Source: Sulfitobacter undariae (GTDB lineage: Bacteria; Pseudomonadota; Alphaproteobacteria; Rhodobacterales; Rhodobacteraceae). From it: a DNA stretch of 64,000 bases. A model generated the notes under the pieces. The model was not told the origin of the DNA, made no database searches, and saw only the letters and a program-made list of their open reading frames with translations. The position numbers were made by a program, and so were the translations under genes. The first letter of the stretch is position 1, and every line of letters starts with the position of its first letter. This document shows positions 34,526 through 45,753 of this stretch, piece after piece. The DNA lies in the NCBI RefSeq assembly GCF_014196805.1, contig NZ_JACIEI010000001.1:62001-126000 (forward strand). The letters run 5' to 3'.

Positions 34526-35709
34526 TGTTCGAGACCTTAAAGCAGCAACCCGCAGATAAAATTCTGGCACTGATCCAGATGTACCGCGATGATCCACGTG
34601 ACAACAAGGTAGACCTTGGCGTTGGTGTCTACAAAGATGCCACCGGACTGACGCCTGTTATGCGCGCTGTTAAAGCCGCCGAGATGCAGCTGTGGGAAAC
34701 TCAAAACAGCAAAGCCTATACGGGTCTTGCAGGTGATCCTGCCTTTGGCGATGCGATGGTTGATCTGGTTTTGGGCGGCTCTGTGCCACGGGCCAATGTG
34801 GCGGCAGCGGCCACGCCGGGTGGCACGGGTGCCGTGCGGCAGGCGTTTGAACTGGTGCAGATGGCGCGGCCTGATGCGCGTGTGTTTGTGTCTAACCCGA
34901 CATGGCCCAACCATCTATCCATTCTGGCCTATCTGGGTATGGAAATGGTGCCTTACCGCTACTTTGACGAAGAAACACGCGGCGTTGATTTTGACGGGCT
35001 GATTGCTGATCTGAAGACGGCGAAAAAAGGCGATTTGGTGCTGTTGCACGGATGTTGCCACAACCCGACAGGTGCGAACCTGAATGGTGCTGAATGGGAT
35101 GAAGTTATCAAGGTTTTGCTGGAAACTGGCGCAACCCCGATGATCGACATCGCTTATCAAGGCTTTGGCGATGGGCTGCAAGAAGATGCAGCGGCCACGC
35201 GCAAGGTGGCGGCGGCTGTGCCTGAGTGCCTGATCGCGGCAAGCTGTTCCAAGAATTTTGGCATCTACCGCGAACGCACAGGCCTGTTGATGGTGGTGAG
35301 TGCGGATAGCAGCGCGCAGGCGTTAAACCAAGGTTCCTTGGCCTATCTGAACCGCCAGAACTTTAGTTTCCCGCCTGATCACGGTGCGCGTCTGGTCACG
35401 ATGATCCTGAATGATGCCGAGTTGCGCGCCGATTGGCAGGCCGAATTGGAAGATGTGCGTCTGTCTATGTTGGGTCTGCGCAGCCAGCTTGCAGCGGAAT
35501 TGCAACGCTTGTCTGGATCGGATCGTTTTGGGTTCATTGGGCAGCACCGTGGCATGTTCTCGCGTTTGGGCACAACGCCACAGATGGTTGAGAAACTGCG
35601 TGCGGATCACGGGATTTACATGGTGGGTGACAGCCGCATGAACATCGCTGGATTGAACGCGCAGACAGTGCCGATCCTTGCCAAGGCGATCATCGACGCA
35701 GGCATCTGA
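34525..35709 (+). CDS. aromatic/aspartate aminotransferase (class I PLP)
   Basis: This 394-residue enzyme has the class I fold of AspC and TyrB: VDLGVGVYKDATGLTPVM at the N-terminus, SNPTWPNH, GCCHNPTGANL, PLP lysine Lys243 in SCSKNFGIYRERTG, and FSRLGTTPQMVEKL near the end. It should exchange the amino group of aspartate, tyrosine or phenylalanine with 2-oxoglutarate; specificity between AspC and TyrB is not certain. It is coupled to sseA, so cysteine transamination is also possible. A strong terminator follows. Confidence 0.92.
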   Translation: MFETLKQQPADKILALIQMYRDDPRDNKVDLGVGVYKDATGLTPVMRAVKAAEMQLWETQNSKAYTGLAGDPAFGDAMVDLVLGGSVPRANVAAAATPGGTGAVRQAFELVQMARPDARVFVSNPTWPNHLSILAYLGMEMVPYRYFDEETRGVDFDGLIADLKTAKKGDLVLLHGCCHNPTGANLNGAEWDEVIKVLLETGATPMIDIAYQGFGDGLQEDAAATRKVAAAVPECLIAASCSKNFGIYRERTGLLMVVSADSSAQALNQGSLAYLNRQNFSFPPDHGARLVTMILNDAELRADWQAELEDVRLSMLGLRSQLAAELQRLSGSDRFGFIGQHRGMFSRLGTTPQMVEKLRADHGIYMVGDSRMNIAGLNAQTVPILAKAIIDAGI

Positions 35710-35735
35710 CCCTGCCCACCTTCTGATTTCGATAG

Positions 35736-35768
35736 AACGCCGCGCTCACACCCGAGCGCGGCGTTTTT
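35736..35768 (+). terminator. rho-independent terminator of the sseA-aminotransferase operon
   Basis: A 12-bp perfect stem (35736-35747 with 35754-35765) with a 6-base loop is followed by TTT, ending 59 bases after the stop. Confidence 0.93.
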
Positions 35769-35793
35769 GCGTTAGTGGTCATCAGACATGAAA

Positions 35794-35821
35794 AAGCCCC
35801 GAACGTTTCCGCGCGGGGCTT
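35794..35821 (-). terminator. rho-independent terminator of glnK-amtB
   Basis: AAGCCCCG (35794-35801) pairs with CGGGGCTT (35814-35821). On the minus strand it is followed by a T run. It starts 36 bases beyond the amtB stop. Confidence 0.87.
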
Positions 35822-35856
35822 GATCTTTGCGTCTCGCTTGCCTGTGGGCAGGCGGT

Positions 35857-37158
35857 TTAGCTTTTGGAGAACTCGGGGTAGGCTTCCATGCCCAACTCGG
35901 AAATGTCGAGACCTGCGATCTCGGCTTCTTCGCTGACGCGGATACCTACGGTTGATTTAAGGATCATCCAGACGATCGAGGAGACGACGAAGACGAAGGC
36001 ACCGATGGCGGCAAAGCCCATGATCTGTGTCGCAAAGGATGTGTCTGCGGTGTAGACGGGAACAACCAGCGTCCCCCAGAAGCCTGCCAGCAGGTGAACG
36101 GGGATCGCGCCGACAACGTCATCGATCTTGAGCTTGTCGAGGAAGGGAACCGCGAAGACCACGATCGCGCCACCAACTGCACCAATCCAAAGCGCACCAA
36201 ACAGAGTTGGGTCAAGCGGACCAGCTGTGATGGATACCAGACCGGCAAGTGCGCCGTTCAGAACCATCGTCAGGTCGACCTTTTTGTACATGATCTGTGT
36301 CAGAGCAAGTGCGGCAATGGCACCGGCTGCAGCGGCCATGTTGGTGTTTGCAAAGATTTGCGCGATGGCATCTGCATCAACCATGGAGCCCATGGCCAGC
36401 TGTGATGCGCCATTGAAGCCGAACCAACCCAACCACAGGATAAAGGTACCCAGTGTTGCCAAGGGCAGGTTGGAGCCTTGCATTGGCATAACGCGGCCAC
36501 CTTTGTACTTGCCGATACGCGGTCCAAGAATGATTGCACCTGCAAGTGCAGCAAAACCACCAGCCGCGTGTACCAATGTGGAACCTGCAAAGTCGCTAAA
36601 GCCTGCGTCAGACAACCAGCCTGCGCCCCACTGCCAGCTTGCTTCGATCGGGTAGATGAAGCCCGTCAGGATCACGGTAAAGATCAGGAAGGGCCACAGT
36701 TTGATGCGCTCGGCCAATGTGCCGGAAACGATCGAGGCTGTGGTTGCACAGAACATCAACTGAAAGAAGAAGTCGGAGGCGTTAGAGTAGCCACCCGCGT
36801 CGATTGTTGTTTTGATGTCTTTTGTGCCGAAAGAACCCAGCACGCCTTGGATCGTCCATGCGTCGCCCGGGTACATGATGTTATAGCCTACCAGCCAGTA
36901 CATGATGGCCGCCAGCGCAAACAATGCGATGTTCTTGGTCAGCTGTGTTGTTACGTTCTTGGAACGCACCAGACCTGCTTCGAGCATCGAGAAGCCTGCG
37001 GCCATCCAGAATACCAAAAAGCCACCGATCAGGAACAGTAGTGTGTTGAAGATAAAGGCCGTCTCGGATGCGGTTGCATACTCGACGTCCTGTGCCAGCG
37101 CCAAAGACGGCAACAGCGCAGCTGTGGCGGCCAATGGAAGGAGAATACGTGATTTCAT
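35857..37158 (-). CDS. amtB: ammonium transporter AmtB
   Basis: The 433-residue protein has a cleavable signal-like N-terminus (LLPLAATAALLPSLALAQ) and about eleven membrane helices. Ammonium transporter motifs are present: MAAGFSMLEAGLVRSKN, DFAGSTLVHAAGGFAAL and HLLAGFWGTL, the last two carrying the twin pore histidines. It brings ammonium through the inner membrane and is blocked by GlnK when nitrogen is plentiful. It lies 27 bases after glnK in the same operon. The C-terminal tail ends in a GlnK-contact region. Confidence 0.96.
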   Translation of the reverse strand: MKSRILLPLAATAALLPSLALAQDVEYATASETAFIFNTLLFLIGGFLVFWMAAGFSMLEAGLVRSKNVTTQLTKNIALFALAAIMYWLVGYNIMYPGDAWTIQGVLGSFGTKDIKTTIDAGGYSNASDFFFQLMFCATTASIVSGTLAERIKLWPFLIFTVILTGFIYPIEASWQWGAGWLSDAGFSDFAGSTLVHAAGGFAALAGAIILGPRIGKYKGGRVMPMQGSNLPLATLGTFILWLGWFGFNGASQLAMGSMVDADAIAQIFANTNMAAAAGAIAALALTQIMYKKVDLTMVLNGALAGLVSITAGPLDPTLFGALWIGAVGGAIVVFAVPFLDKLKIDDVVGAIPVHLLAGFWGTLVVPVYTADTSFATQIMGFAAIGAFVFVVSSIVWMILKSTVGIRVSEEAEIAGLDISELGMEAYPEFSKS

Positions 37159-37185
37159 GTTGTCATTTCCTCAATCTTAAGAAGA

Positions 37186-37524
<339 letters not shown>

Positions 37525-37779
37525 CTAATTGTCCCCTCTTGGTTCGCAGGTTTTCCCTGCATAATGCCGTTTGAGAAAACTGGATAAGGCTGGTCGAAGG
37601 AAAGGTTGTGAGGGGATTTGAACCGTATTGTCTGGCTTGGATGCTTAATTAATGCGCAAATGTAGAGATGTGCGTAAAATGTGGGCAAAATTATGAAGCC
37701 GTGAGGTGGATCAGGCGCTAAACAATTCTCACTCAACCGTCTAAGATGCAGCAAAACAATAGGCGAGCAGGCCCGAAAT

Positions 37780-40008
37780 ATGAGTGATTCATCCAAGCGC
37801 AAGCGTACTTTGGTTGCGGACAACCGTTATGGCCGCAAGGCTGCTGCAGCACCGAAGGCCGCAGCAAAACCCAAAGCCAAGCCCAAAGCGAAACGTACCC
37901 GCAAGCCGCAGCGCCCGCGCCGTGGGGGTATCTTGGGGCTGTTGTTGGGATTGGTGCGCTGGATTATGCGATTGATCTGGGTGGTGACATCGCGCTCGGT
38001 ATTGGTCGGGTGTATCGTTTTGGGCCTGATTGTCGGCTATTTCTACACAACTTTGCCTCCATTTGAAGAGTTCACGGATGGCCGCGCTAGTGGCTCTGTG
38101 ACTTTGCTGGACAACAACGGCACGACGTTTGCGTGGCGCGGGGATCAGTTTGGCGGCATGGTGACGGCCGAAAACGTCTCGCCGCATCTTAAGAATGCTG
38201 TGATCGCAACAGAAGACAAGCGGTTCTACCAGCATTTCGGCCTCAGCCCGCGTGGTATCGCCTCGGCTGTGCGCATCAACCTCAGCGAAGGGCGCGGTCC
38301 ATTGTCTGGCCACGGTGGTTCGACCATTACCCAGCAGACTGCGAAACTGTTGTGTCTGGGAGAGCCTTTTGATCCGACTGCAGGCATAACCGAAGCGCAA
38401 TATGAGGCAGAGTGCCGCCGTGGTTCCCTTGTACGAAAAGCAAAAGAGGCGGTTTTCGCGCTGGCGATGGAGGCGAAATACTCCAAGAATGAAATTCTGT
38501 CGATCTACCTGAATCGCGCCTATTTGGGCGGCGGTGCTTATGGTGCCGAGGCCGCATCCGAACGGTTCTTTGGAAAACACGCTTCAGAAGTTAATCCGTC
38601 AGAGGCGGCAATGATTGCGGGATTGCTGACCGCACCAAGTACGCTGGCCCCTACGGCCAACCTTGAACGGTCTCAAAATCGTGCGGCAACCGTGCTGCGC
38701 TTGATGGCCGAGCAAGGCTATCTGACCGATGAGGAAGCGGCGTTGGGGCAAGCAAACCCTGCCGTACTATCGGAGGCAGCCGAAGCGCGGGCTGGTGGGT
38801 ATTTTGCCGATTGGGTGATGTCGACGGGGCCTGAGTTCTTTACCCGCAAAACCACGGAAGACGTGATTATCCGCACAACCTTGGATCAGCGGATGCAACG
38901 GGCAGCCGTTGAGGGGTTGAATTATATCTTCGAAAACAAGGTCCGCTCGGGGTCAAAGGCCGAAGCGGCGATTGTTGTGATGAGTGCCGATGGTGCCGTG
39001 CGTGCGATGGTTGGCGGGCGCAATACCAAAGTGTCAGGCGCGTTCAACCGTGCCACGCAGGCGATGCGTCAGACGGGATCGGCATTCAAACCTTTCATCT
39101 ACGCGGCGGCACTTGATCTGGGGTATTCTCCGAACGATCTGGTGGATGACAGTCCTTACTGCCTGAACGTCCCTGGCTCAGGCCAATGGTGTCCCAAGAA
39201 CTATACCAATCGTTTTATCGGCCAAACCACGATGACAAACGCACTGGCGCAATCGCTGAACATTCCAGCGGTCAAGATATCAGAATCTGTGGGCCGTGAA
39301 ACAGTTGCCACTGTTGCATCGCAATTCGGTATCAAAAGCGATTTGGCTGCTGGGCCTGCGATGGCACTGGGTTCGTCTGAAAGCACATTGATTGAAATGA
39401 CAGGTGCTTTTGCAGGCATCCTTAACGGGGGGTCTTCGGTCACGCCTTATGGGCTGATTGATCTACGTCTGCGCGGCGATAGCGAGCCGATGATGGGCAC
39501 CGGTGGTGGTATCGGCGAACGGGTTATTCAAGAAAATGCGGCTGGGCAGTTGATTTACATGATGGAGAAAGTCGTCTCCGAGGGGACCGGCGGGCGCGCA
39601 AAATTTGGGGGTCGCCAGTTGGCTGGTAAAACGGGCACCACTTCTGCGGCGAAAGATGCGTGGTTTATCGGATTTTCGGCTGACTATGTCGCGGGCGTTT
39701 GGATGGGGTATGACGATAATACGCCGCTCAAGGGCGTGACGGGCGGTGGCTTGCCTGCGGAAATTTGGCGCGAGGTGATGTTGCGGGTTCATGAAGGCGT
39801 GCCAGAGCGGCCTTTGCCAATGGTACAGCCAGCCCCGGCGCAAGTCGTGTTCCAAGGCGACGTGAACGAAGTTGTGCCGTTGGAACAGCAAGCGCCGACA
39901 AGGCAACCTGATCGACCGACGAACATCATTGATCAGGTTTTGCAGGACATCTTTGGCGGCGGTGGGGGCGGTGGGCGCTCTGGCGAACCGACCGGGAGCA
40001 ACCGGTAA
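37780..40008 (+). CDS. bifunctional penicillin-binding protein (class A)
   Basis: The 742-residue protein has a Lys/Ala/Pro-rich cytoplasmic tail of about 48 residues, a membrane helix near 68-90, and a GT51 transglycosylase domain (AVIATEDKRFYQHFG, GHGGSTITQQTAK). A transpeptidase domain follows with SAFK (TGSAFKPFIYA), SLN (ALAQSLNIPAVK) and KTG (LAGKTGTTSAAKDAWF). It polymerises and cross-links peptidoglycan at the outer face of the inner membrane. The C-terminus ends in a Gly-rich tail. The PBP1A/1B subclass is not clear. The gene is divergent from glnK. Confidence 0.92.
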   Translation: MSDSSKRKRTLVADNRYGRKAAAAPKAAAKPKAKPKAKRTRKPQRPRRGGILGLLLGLVRWIMRLIWVVTSRSVLVGCIVLGLIVGYFYTTLPPFEEFTDGRASGSVTLLDNNGTTFAWRGDQFGGMVTAENVSPHLKNAVIATEDKRFYQHFGLSPRGIASAVRINLSEGRGPLSGHGGSTITQQTAKLLCLGEPFDPTAGITEAQYEAECRRGSLVRKAKEAVFALAMEAKYSKNEILSIYLNRAYLGGGAYGAEAASERFFGKHASEVNPSEAAMIAGLLTAPSTLAPTANLERSQNRAATVLRLMAEQGYLTDEEAALGQANPAVLSEAAEARAGGYFADWVMSTGPEFFTRKTTEDVIIRTTLDQRMQRAAVEGLNYIFENKVRSGSKAEAAIVVMSADGAVRAMVGGRNTKVSGAFNRATQAMRQTGSAFKPFIYAAALDLGYSPNDLVDDSPYCLNVPGSGQWCPKNYTNRFIGQTTMTNALAQSLNIPAVKISESVGRETVATVASQFGIKSDLAAGPAMALGSSESTLIEMTGAFAGILNGGSSVTPYGLIDLRLRGDSEPMMGTGGGIGERVIQENAAGQLIYMMEKVVSEGTGGRAKFGGRQLAGKTGTTSAAKDAWFIGFSADYVAGVWMGYDDNTPLKGVTGGGLPAEIWREVMLRVHEGVPERPLPMVQPAPAQVVFQGDVNEVVPLEQQAPTRQPDRPTNIIDQVLQDIFGGGGGGGRSGEPTGSNR

Positions 40009-40177
40009 AAGAATGAACCAGTGTGTCTCAATCGTTCTTTAAGTGAATCTGTTTAGCTTCTGAGCAGAGTTGATGCTTGACTGGGGGCTAGGCACGGGGT
40101 GGTATTGCCCCGGCTATCGGGCCAGACGATGAAGAATTTAATCGTGTGACATCCTTTGTGGTGTACGGAGGGTGTCG

Positions 40178-41914
40178 ATGCAGACCGAAATTACAACACG
40201 CGGACGCGAAGAACTGCGTCAAACCCGTAAACGCAGCCGGACGTTATATTGGACGGTCGGTGTTTTCTCGGCTTTTGCAAACCTGCTGATGCTGACGGGC
40301 CCATTGTATATGTTGCAGGTCTATGACCGCGTGTTGGGATCGGGCAGCGAAGAAACACTGATGGCTTTGTCGCTGTTGGTTGTGTTTCTTTATGCAGTGA
40401 TGGGTATTCTGGACTATGCCCGCGGGCGGATTATGGCGCGCGTGGGGGCGCGTTTTCAGGATGATCTGGATCGACGTGTTTTTGATGCGGTGGTGCGTAA
40501 GTCCGCAATTGCACCTGACGATAAAACCAATGCCAGCCTTGCGGATTTAGAGGCTGTCCAACGGACCATCACATCGCCAGTTCTCATGGCAGCTTTTGAC
40601 TTACCTTGGACGCCCATCTTCTTTGCTGCGATTTTTCTGTTTCATCCCTATCTGGGGTATCTTGCATTGGTCGGCGCGGCTGTTCTTGTCGCGATAGCGA
40701 TCGCCAACCAATTTCTGTCACGTGGCGCACAGGCGCGTGCTGCCGTGGCAGGGCAGCAAGCAACGGGGATGTCTGATCAAATTCGCACCGAGGCGGAAAT
40801 GGTGCAGGCGATGGGTATGCGCGATGCGGCCTTTACCAGATGGCAAAAAGCCCGCAGCGAAGCCTTGGTCAGCCATGTGCGGGCCACGGATGTGGGCGGT
40901 ACATTTACGTCTATGACAAAAACGCTGCGCCTGTTTTTGCAATCTGCGATGTTGGGTTTGGGGGCCTATCTGGTCTTGCAAAACGAAATGACCGCAGGGG
41001 CGATGATTGCTGGTTCAATCTTACTGGGGCGGGCTTTGGCCCCTGTGGAATTGGGGCTGGGCCAATGGCCGGTTGTGCAGCGCGGGGTAACGGGATGGCG
41101 CAATTTGGCGCAACTATTGGGGACTGTCGCGCCGGAAGGGCAACGTACTGAACTGCCGAAACCACGTGCAATACTGGCGGCCAAAAACCTGATTGTCGTA
41201 CCGCCCGGCGACAAACAAGCCGCGCTTAAATCAATCTCATTTACAGTTGAGCCGGGCCAGGCTGTTGGTGTGATCGGCCCGTCTGGTGCGGGGAAATCTA
41301 CGTTGGCGCGTGCTTTGACTGGTGTTTGGCGTCCTGCGGGTGGGTCCATTCGCCTAGATGGTGCCGCGCTAGAGCATTACGGAAGCGAGACATTAGGCCG
41401 CTATATCGGGTATCTTCCGCAGCGGGTGTCGCTGTTTGATGGAACGATTGCCCAAAATATCTCGCGCCTTCTGGAAAACCCCAATGATGCCAAAGTTGTC
41501 GCGGCGGCTAAAATGGCAGCGGCACATGAGATGATTTTGGAGTTTCCAGACGGGTACGATACGATGATACGCTCTGGTCAGGTGCGCCTGTCAGGCGGGC
41601 AAATGCAACGCATCGGTCTGGCGCGGGCGCTTTATGACGATCCTGTCATTCTGATTTTGGATGAACCAAACTCCAATCTGGACAACATCGGCTCGCAAGC
41701 CCTGAATCAGGCGATCCGCACAATGAAAGCCGCAGGGGGATCGGTGTTGATCATGGCACATCGGCCTGCGGCGATACAGGAGTGCGACAGGTTGCTGGTA
41801 CTGGATGGCGGCGTTCGAATGGCCTTTGGCCCTAAAGACGAGGTGCTGAAGGGCATGGTAAAGAACCATCAGCAAATTCAACAAGCGCCCAAAGGCGCAG
41901 GGGGCGTGGCATGA
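40178..41914 (+). CDS. type I secretion ABC permease-ATPase
   Basis: The 578-residue protein is a PrtD-type exporter: membrane region with six helices (residues 25-300) and ABC domain with Walker [13 protein letters not shown] near 365-377, signature [15 protein letters not shown] and Walker [14 protein letters not shown]. It lacks an N-terminal peptidase domain, so the cargo should have an uncleaved C-terminal signal, as in RTX proteins. GGAGG lies before the ATG at 40178; a GTG two codons up is possible. The stop overlaps the HlyD gene (ATGA). No RTX substrate or TolC gene is in the window. Confidence 0.92.
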   Translation: MQTEITTRGREELRQTRKRSRTLYWTVGVFSAFANLLMLTGPLYMLQVYDRVLGSGSEETLMALSLLVVFLYAVMGILDYARGRIMARVGARFQDDLDRRVFDAVVRKSAIAPDDKTNASLADLEAVQRTITSPVLMAAFDLPWTPIFFAAIFLFHPYLGYLALVGAAVLVAIAIANQFLSRGAQARAAVAGQQATGMSDQIRTEAEMVQAMGMRDAAFTRWQKARSEALVSHVRATDVGGTFTSMTKTLRLFLQSAMLGLGAYLVLQNEMTAGAMIAGSILLGRALAPVELGLGQWPVVQRGVTGWRNLAQLLGTVAPEGQRTELPKPRAILAAKNLIVVPPGDKQAALKSISFTVEPGQAVGVIGPSGAGKSTLARALTGVWRPAGGSIRLDGAALEHYGSETLGRYIGYLPQRVSLFDGTIAQNISRLLENPNDAKVVAAAKMAAAHEMILEFPDGYDTMIRSGQVRLSGGQMQRIGLARALYDDPVILILDEPNSNLDNIGSQALNQAIRTMKAAGGSVLIMAHRPAAIQECDRLLVLDGGVRMAFGPKDEVLKGMVKNHQQIQQAPKGAGGVA

Positions 41915-43215
41915 GCGGGTCCAACAAATGGAGCGCATGGCGTCCTGTCCTGTTTGGCAGTTTGGCGATTTTGGTACTTTTCGGCGGGTTCGGTACTTGG
42001 GCTGTTATGTCCAATATCGCGGGGGCCATCGTGGCTTCTGGCCGGATTGAGGTGGATCGTAACCGGCAAGTCGTACAGCATGACACTGGTGGGACTGTGG
42101 AAGAGATTCTTGTCCGCGAGGGGGATCTGGTAAAGGCAGGTGATCTGTTGATCCAGTTGGACCCGGAACAGGCGGGGTCTGAATTGACCTTGGTTGAAGG
42201 GCAGTTGTTTGAACTGATGGCGCGGCGTGGCCGTTTGCAGGCGCAGCGCGACGAGGCGGATGAGATTAAATTCCCACCTGCACTTTTGGACGTCGCCAAG
42301 ACAAATGAAGATGCTCAAGAGTTGATGAATGGCCAGCGCAACCTCTTTGAGGCGCGCCGTAACAGTGTTTTTCAGGAACGTGAGCAATTGGCCAAGCAGG
42401 CCAGTCAGATCGAAGACCAAATTTCGGGAATCCGTGCGCAAGAAACCTCGCTTGCGGCCCAGTTAGAGTTGATTGAGCCGCAATTGGTCAACCAGCAAAA
42501 GCTGTTGGACAGTGGGCTGGCGCAGGCGGCCTCGGTTCTGAGGCTTCAACAAGAGAAGGCCAGCCTAACAGGTGAAGTCGGGAGATTGGTTGCATCACGT
42601 GCTCAAGCAGAGGGACGTATTACCGAGATCGAGATTATGGGCCTGAAACTAGGTACATCGGGGCGTGAAGAGGCGATCACCCAGTTGCGTGAAATTCGGT
42701 ATCGTGAACTGTCTCTTATTGAACAGCGCCGCGCATTGCTGGCCACGATTGACCGTCTGGATATCCGTGCGCCTGTGTCTGGAATCGTTTATTCCATGCA
42801 AGTGACCACGCCACGTTCTGTTATTCGGTCGGCGGAGCCGCTGATGTTTCTGGTGCCGCAAGATCGGCCGCTGGTCATCGCGGCGCGGGTGATGCCGACG
42901 AATATTGATGAAGTCTCGGTGGGTCAGGAAGTAAAATTGCGCCTATCGTCTCTGGATCAGCGCACCACGCCTGAGTTGACAGGTCAGGTCATGTTGATCT
43001 CGGCGGATGCTTTGACGGATGAGGGAACAGGCCTCAGCTATTTCCGCGCTGAGATCACGCTGTCTCCCGGAGAGATTGAGCGGCTGGAGGAGGGCACAAT
43101 CCTTTTGCCGGGGATGCCGGTGGATGCGTTTATCAAGACGGGTGACCGCTCACCGCTGACCTATCTGCTCAAACCTATGGCTGATTATTTTGCAAGGTCG
43201 TGGCGCGAAAGTTGA
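41911..43215 (+). CDS. type I secretion periplasmic adaptor (HlyD family)
   Basis: The 434-residue membrane fusion protein has one N-terminal helix (residues 14-40), a barrel/lipoyl half-motif ([19 protein letters not shown]), a long coiled-coil hairpin (about 75-270, rich in Gln, Glu and Leu), and the second lipoyl half with [17 protein letters not shown]. It bridges the ABC exporter and an outer membrane TolC-like channel. It is translationally coupled to the ABC gene. Confidence 0.92.
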   Translation: MSGSNKWSAWRPVLFGSLAILVLFGGFGTWAVMSNIAGAIVASGRIEVDRNRQVVQHDTGGTVEEILVREGDLVKAGDLLIQLDPEQAGSELTLVEGQLFELMARRGRLQAQRDEADEIKFPPALLDVAKTNEDAQELMNGQRNLFEARRNSVFQEREQLAKQASQIEDQISGIRAQETSLAAQLELIEPQLVNQQKLLDSGLAQAASVLRLQQEKASLTGEVGRLVASRAQAEGRITEIEIMGLKLGTSGREEAITQLREIRYRELSLIEQRRALLATIDRLDIRAPVSGIVYSMQVTTPRSVIRSAEPLMFLVPQDRPLVIAARVMPTNIDEVSVGQEVKLRLSSLDQRTTPELTGQVMLISADALTDEGTGLSYFRAEITLSPGEIERLEEGTILLPGMPVDAFIKTGDRSPLTYLLKPMADYFARSWRES

Positions 43216-43286
43216 TGCGGGGTCTTTCCCCCTCGCAACAACAAGGCTAGCGTCCGGCCAGTATAATCGATCAAAGGACCCACACC

Positions 43287-43745
43287 ATGAGCCTAGCAAA
43301 ACGCCTGACCGATCAGGGCATCACCCTACCTGACGCATCCGCTCCCGCCGCCAACTATGTGCCTTTTGTGCAGGTCGGAAATATCGTCTATGTGTCGGGA
43401 CAGATTTCGCGCAATGACGACGGGTTGATTACAGGCGTTCTGGGCGACGATATGAGCATTGAAGACGGCGCTGCGGCGGCAAAAACATGTGCACTGCAAT
43501 TGTTGGCGCAGGTGAAGGCCGCATGTGGGGGCGATATGGATCGCCTTGTGCGCGTTGTGAAACTGACCGGATTTGTGAACTCTACCAAAGATTTCACCGA
43601 TCAGCCCAAAGTGATCAATGGCTGTTCCGACTTTCTGGTTGAGGCGCTGGGTGATGCTGGCCGTCACGCACGTTCGGCAGTATCCGCCGTTGCACTGCCG
43701 ATGGGCGTTGCTGTTGAGATCGAAGGCATCTTTGAAGTATCATGA
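43287..43745 (+). CDS. RidA family protein
   Basis: A 152-residue YjgF/YER057c/UK114 protein with IVYVSGQISRNDDG and the C-terminal GRHARSAVSAVALPMGVAVEIEG, including the substrate-binding Arg and Glu of active RidA. It should hydrolyse reactive enamine/imine products of PLP enzymes to ketoacids. Its length is above the 128 of E. coli RidA because of an insert in the middle, as in the DUF1-like subgroup. The stop overlaps the next gene (ATGA). It starts an operon running to mscS. Confidence 0.88.
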   Translation: MSLAKRLTDQGITLPDASAPAANYVPFVQVGNIVYVSGQISRNDDGLITGVLGDDMSIEDGAAAAKTCALQLLAQVKAACGGDMDRLVRVVKLTGFVNSTKDFTDQPKVINGCSDFLVEALGDAGRHARSAVSAVALPMGVAVEIEGIFEVS

Positions 43746-44512
43746 CCGCAAAACTACTACCACGCAGCTTTGTAACGCAACCGCTGGCGCACCGTGCGCT
43801 GCATGATATCGAAAATGGTCGCCCTGAGAATTCTCGCGCGGCTATTCAGGCTGCGATCGATGCAGGCTATGGGATTGAAATTGACGTGCAGTTAAGCGCC
43901 GATGGCGTGGCGATGGTCTTTCACGACTATCAGCTTGATCGCCTGACCGAGGCGAAAGGCCCTGTGCGTTTGCTTAGTGCTGCGGCGCTCAAAGCAATCC
44001 CGCTGCGGGGGGGGGATGAAACGATCCCTGATCTGGGCGAGGTTCTGGCCTTGGTCGCGGGGCAGGTGCCGTTGTTGGTCGAAGTGAAGGATCAAGACGG
44101 TGCCATGGGCACCAATGTTGGCGCGCTAGAGCGTGCCACGGCGCAAGCGCTCCAAGGCTATCAAGGGGACGTGGCCGTGATGTCGTTTAATCCCCATTCT
44201 GTCGCAATGATGCAGCAGCTGTGTCCGGATGTGCCCCGTGGGATTACCACCTGTTCCTATCGCCCCATGGATTGGCCGCTGCCCACAGCCACCTGTGACG
44301 CGCTGCGGGAGATCCCCGATTACAGTCGCGTTGGTGCCTGTTTCATCAGCCATGAGGCTGATGATCTGGACAATCCGCGAGTCGGTGAACTCAAGCAAGA
44401 GGGGGCGGTTATCTGTAGCTGGACGATCCGCAGCACCGAAGAAGAGGCGGCAGCGCGGCGCGTGGCGGATAACATCACGTTTGAGGGCTATTTGGCTGCA
44501 ATCGACGCTTGA
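43742..44512 (+). CDS. ugpQ: glycerophosphodiester phosphodiesterase
   Basis: The 256-residue TIM-barrel enzyme has the GDPD motifs LAHRALHDIENGRPENSRAA (catalytic His, and Glu of the metal site), GIEIDVQLSADGVAMVFHDY (Glu/Asp metal ligands and second His) and LLVEVKDQ (third Glu). No signal peptide is present, so it acts in the cytoplasm, like UgpQ, releasing glycerol-3-phosphate from phospholipid headgroup diesters. It is coupled to ridA. Confidence 0.87.
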   Translation: MTAKLLPRSFVTQPLAHRALHDIENGRPENSRAAIQAAIDAGYGIEIDVQLSADGVAMVFHDYQLDRLTEAKGPVRLLSAAALKAIPLRGGDETIPDLGEVLALVAGQVPLLVEVKDQDGAMGTNVGALERATAQALQGYQGDVAVMSFNPHSVAMMQQLCPDVPRGITTCSYRPMDWPLPTATCDALREIPDYSRVGACFISHEADDLDNPRVGELKQEGAVICSWTIRSTEEEAAARRVADNITFEGYLAAIDA

Positions 44513-44565
44513 AGATTGCGCAAGTCGCCCCACCTTAAAAGGTAGCACAGCAAGCGGATAATGGC

Positions 44566-45753
44566 ATGAGCGCACAAGAGGTCGAAATCACCATTGTCAA
44601 TTCGCTGTCTCAGATTGATGCAGCGGATTGGGATGCCTGCGCTTGCCCAGAGGCGGCAGGCGGTGCGCGACCTATTGATCCTTTCACCACACATCGATTT
44701 CTAAAGGCGCTGGAGGACAGCGGCAGTGTGGGGGCTGGCACAGGGTGGCAGCCGCAATATTTGACCGCACGCATTTCAGGGCAGATCATCGGGGTTGCAC
44801 CGCTTTATGTGAAATCCCATTCGCAGGGTGAGTATATTTTCGATCACTCATGGGCGCATGCCTATGAGCATGCGGGTGGGCATTATTACCCCAAGCTCCA
44901 GATCGCGGTGCCCCATACGCCAGCAACGGGTCGTCGGTTTCTTACACGGGAAGGCTTTGAAGAGGCGGGCTTTAATGCTCTGGTGCAGGGCGCTGTGCAG
45001 TTGACGGAAAACAACAATATCAGCTCCCTTCACGCCACTTTTTGCACGGGCAAGGAAGCCGCCCTTGCGCAAGAATTGGGCCTGATGGTGCGTAAAACGC
45101 AGCAATTTCACTGGCGTAACCAAGGGTATGCGGATTTCGATGGTTTTCTTGCCACGTTGAGCTCCCGTAAACGTAAAAACATGCGCAAGGAACGCGCGAC
45201 GGCTCAAAGCTTTGGCGGTAGCATCCAGACCTTTACGGGCGATGATCTGCTGCCCGAGCATTGGGACGCTTTCTGGGAGTTCTACCAAGACACCGGCGCA
45301 CGTAAATGGGGGCAACCCTATTTGACGCGGGAGTTTTTCAATATCGCCCAAGACGTACTGCGCGATGATCTGGCACTGGTTTTGGCGCAGCGTGATGGCA
45401 AATGGATTGCAGGGGCGCTGAACTTTGTCGGGGCAGATGCGCTATACGGCAGGTATTGGGGCTGTGTTGAACATCATTCCTGTTTGCACTTTGAGTTGTG
45501 CTATTACCAAGCCATTGATATCGCAATCTCAATGGGATTGGGCGCGGTCGAGGCGGGCGCACAGGGTGAACACAAGCTGGCGCGGGGGTATTTGCCGACG
45601 CCTACATGGTCTTTGCACTGGATGCGGGACGCAGGATTTGCCCGCGCTGTGGGCGATTATCTGGAGGCGGAGCGCGCAGCCGTTGAAGAAGAAATCGAGG
45701 TGCTGACGGAATATGGCCCCTTTAAAAAAGTAGAAGTTGAGGAACAGGAATGA
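44566..45753 (+). CDS. GNAT-superfamily acyltransferase (DUF482 / peptidogalycan-like)
   Basis: This 395-residue protein resembles the DUF482 family of GNAT-fold proteins: [20 protein letters not shown] at the N-terminus, [34 protein letters not shown] and [19 protein letters not shown] near the C-terminus. These features suit an aminoacyl- or acyl-transferase of the FemX/GNAT type, but no substrate is known. The stop overlaps the phhB start. The gene begins 53 bases after the phosphodiesterase gene. Confidence 0.82.
   Translation: MSAQEVEITIVNSLSQIDAADWDACACPEAAGGARPIDPFTTHRFLKALEDSGSVGAGTGWQPQYLTARISGQIIGVAPLYVKSHSQGEYIFDHSWAHAYEHAGGHYYPKLQIAVPHTPATGRRFLTREGFEEAGFNALVQGAVQLTENNNISSLHATFCTGKEAALAQELGLMVRKTQQFHWRNQGYADFDGFLATLSSRKRKNMRKERATAQSFGGSIQTFTGDDLLPEHWDAFWEFYQDTGARKWGQPYLTREFFNIAQDVLRDDLALVLAQRDGKWIAGALNFVGADALYGRYWGCVEHHSCLHFELCYYQAIDIAISMGLGAVEAGAQGEHKLARGYLPTPTWSLHWMRDAGFARAVGDYLEAERAAVEEEIEVLTEYGPFKKVEVEEQE

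Noticed and set aside
37525..37779. Sigma-54 promoter before glnK
   Set aside because: Looked for GG-N10-GC on the minus strand; none had a convincing TGGCAC/TTGCA match.
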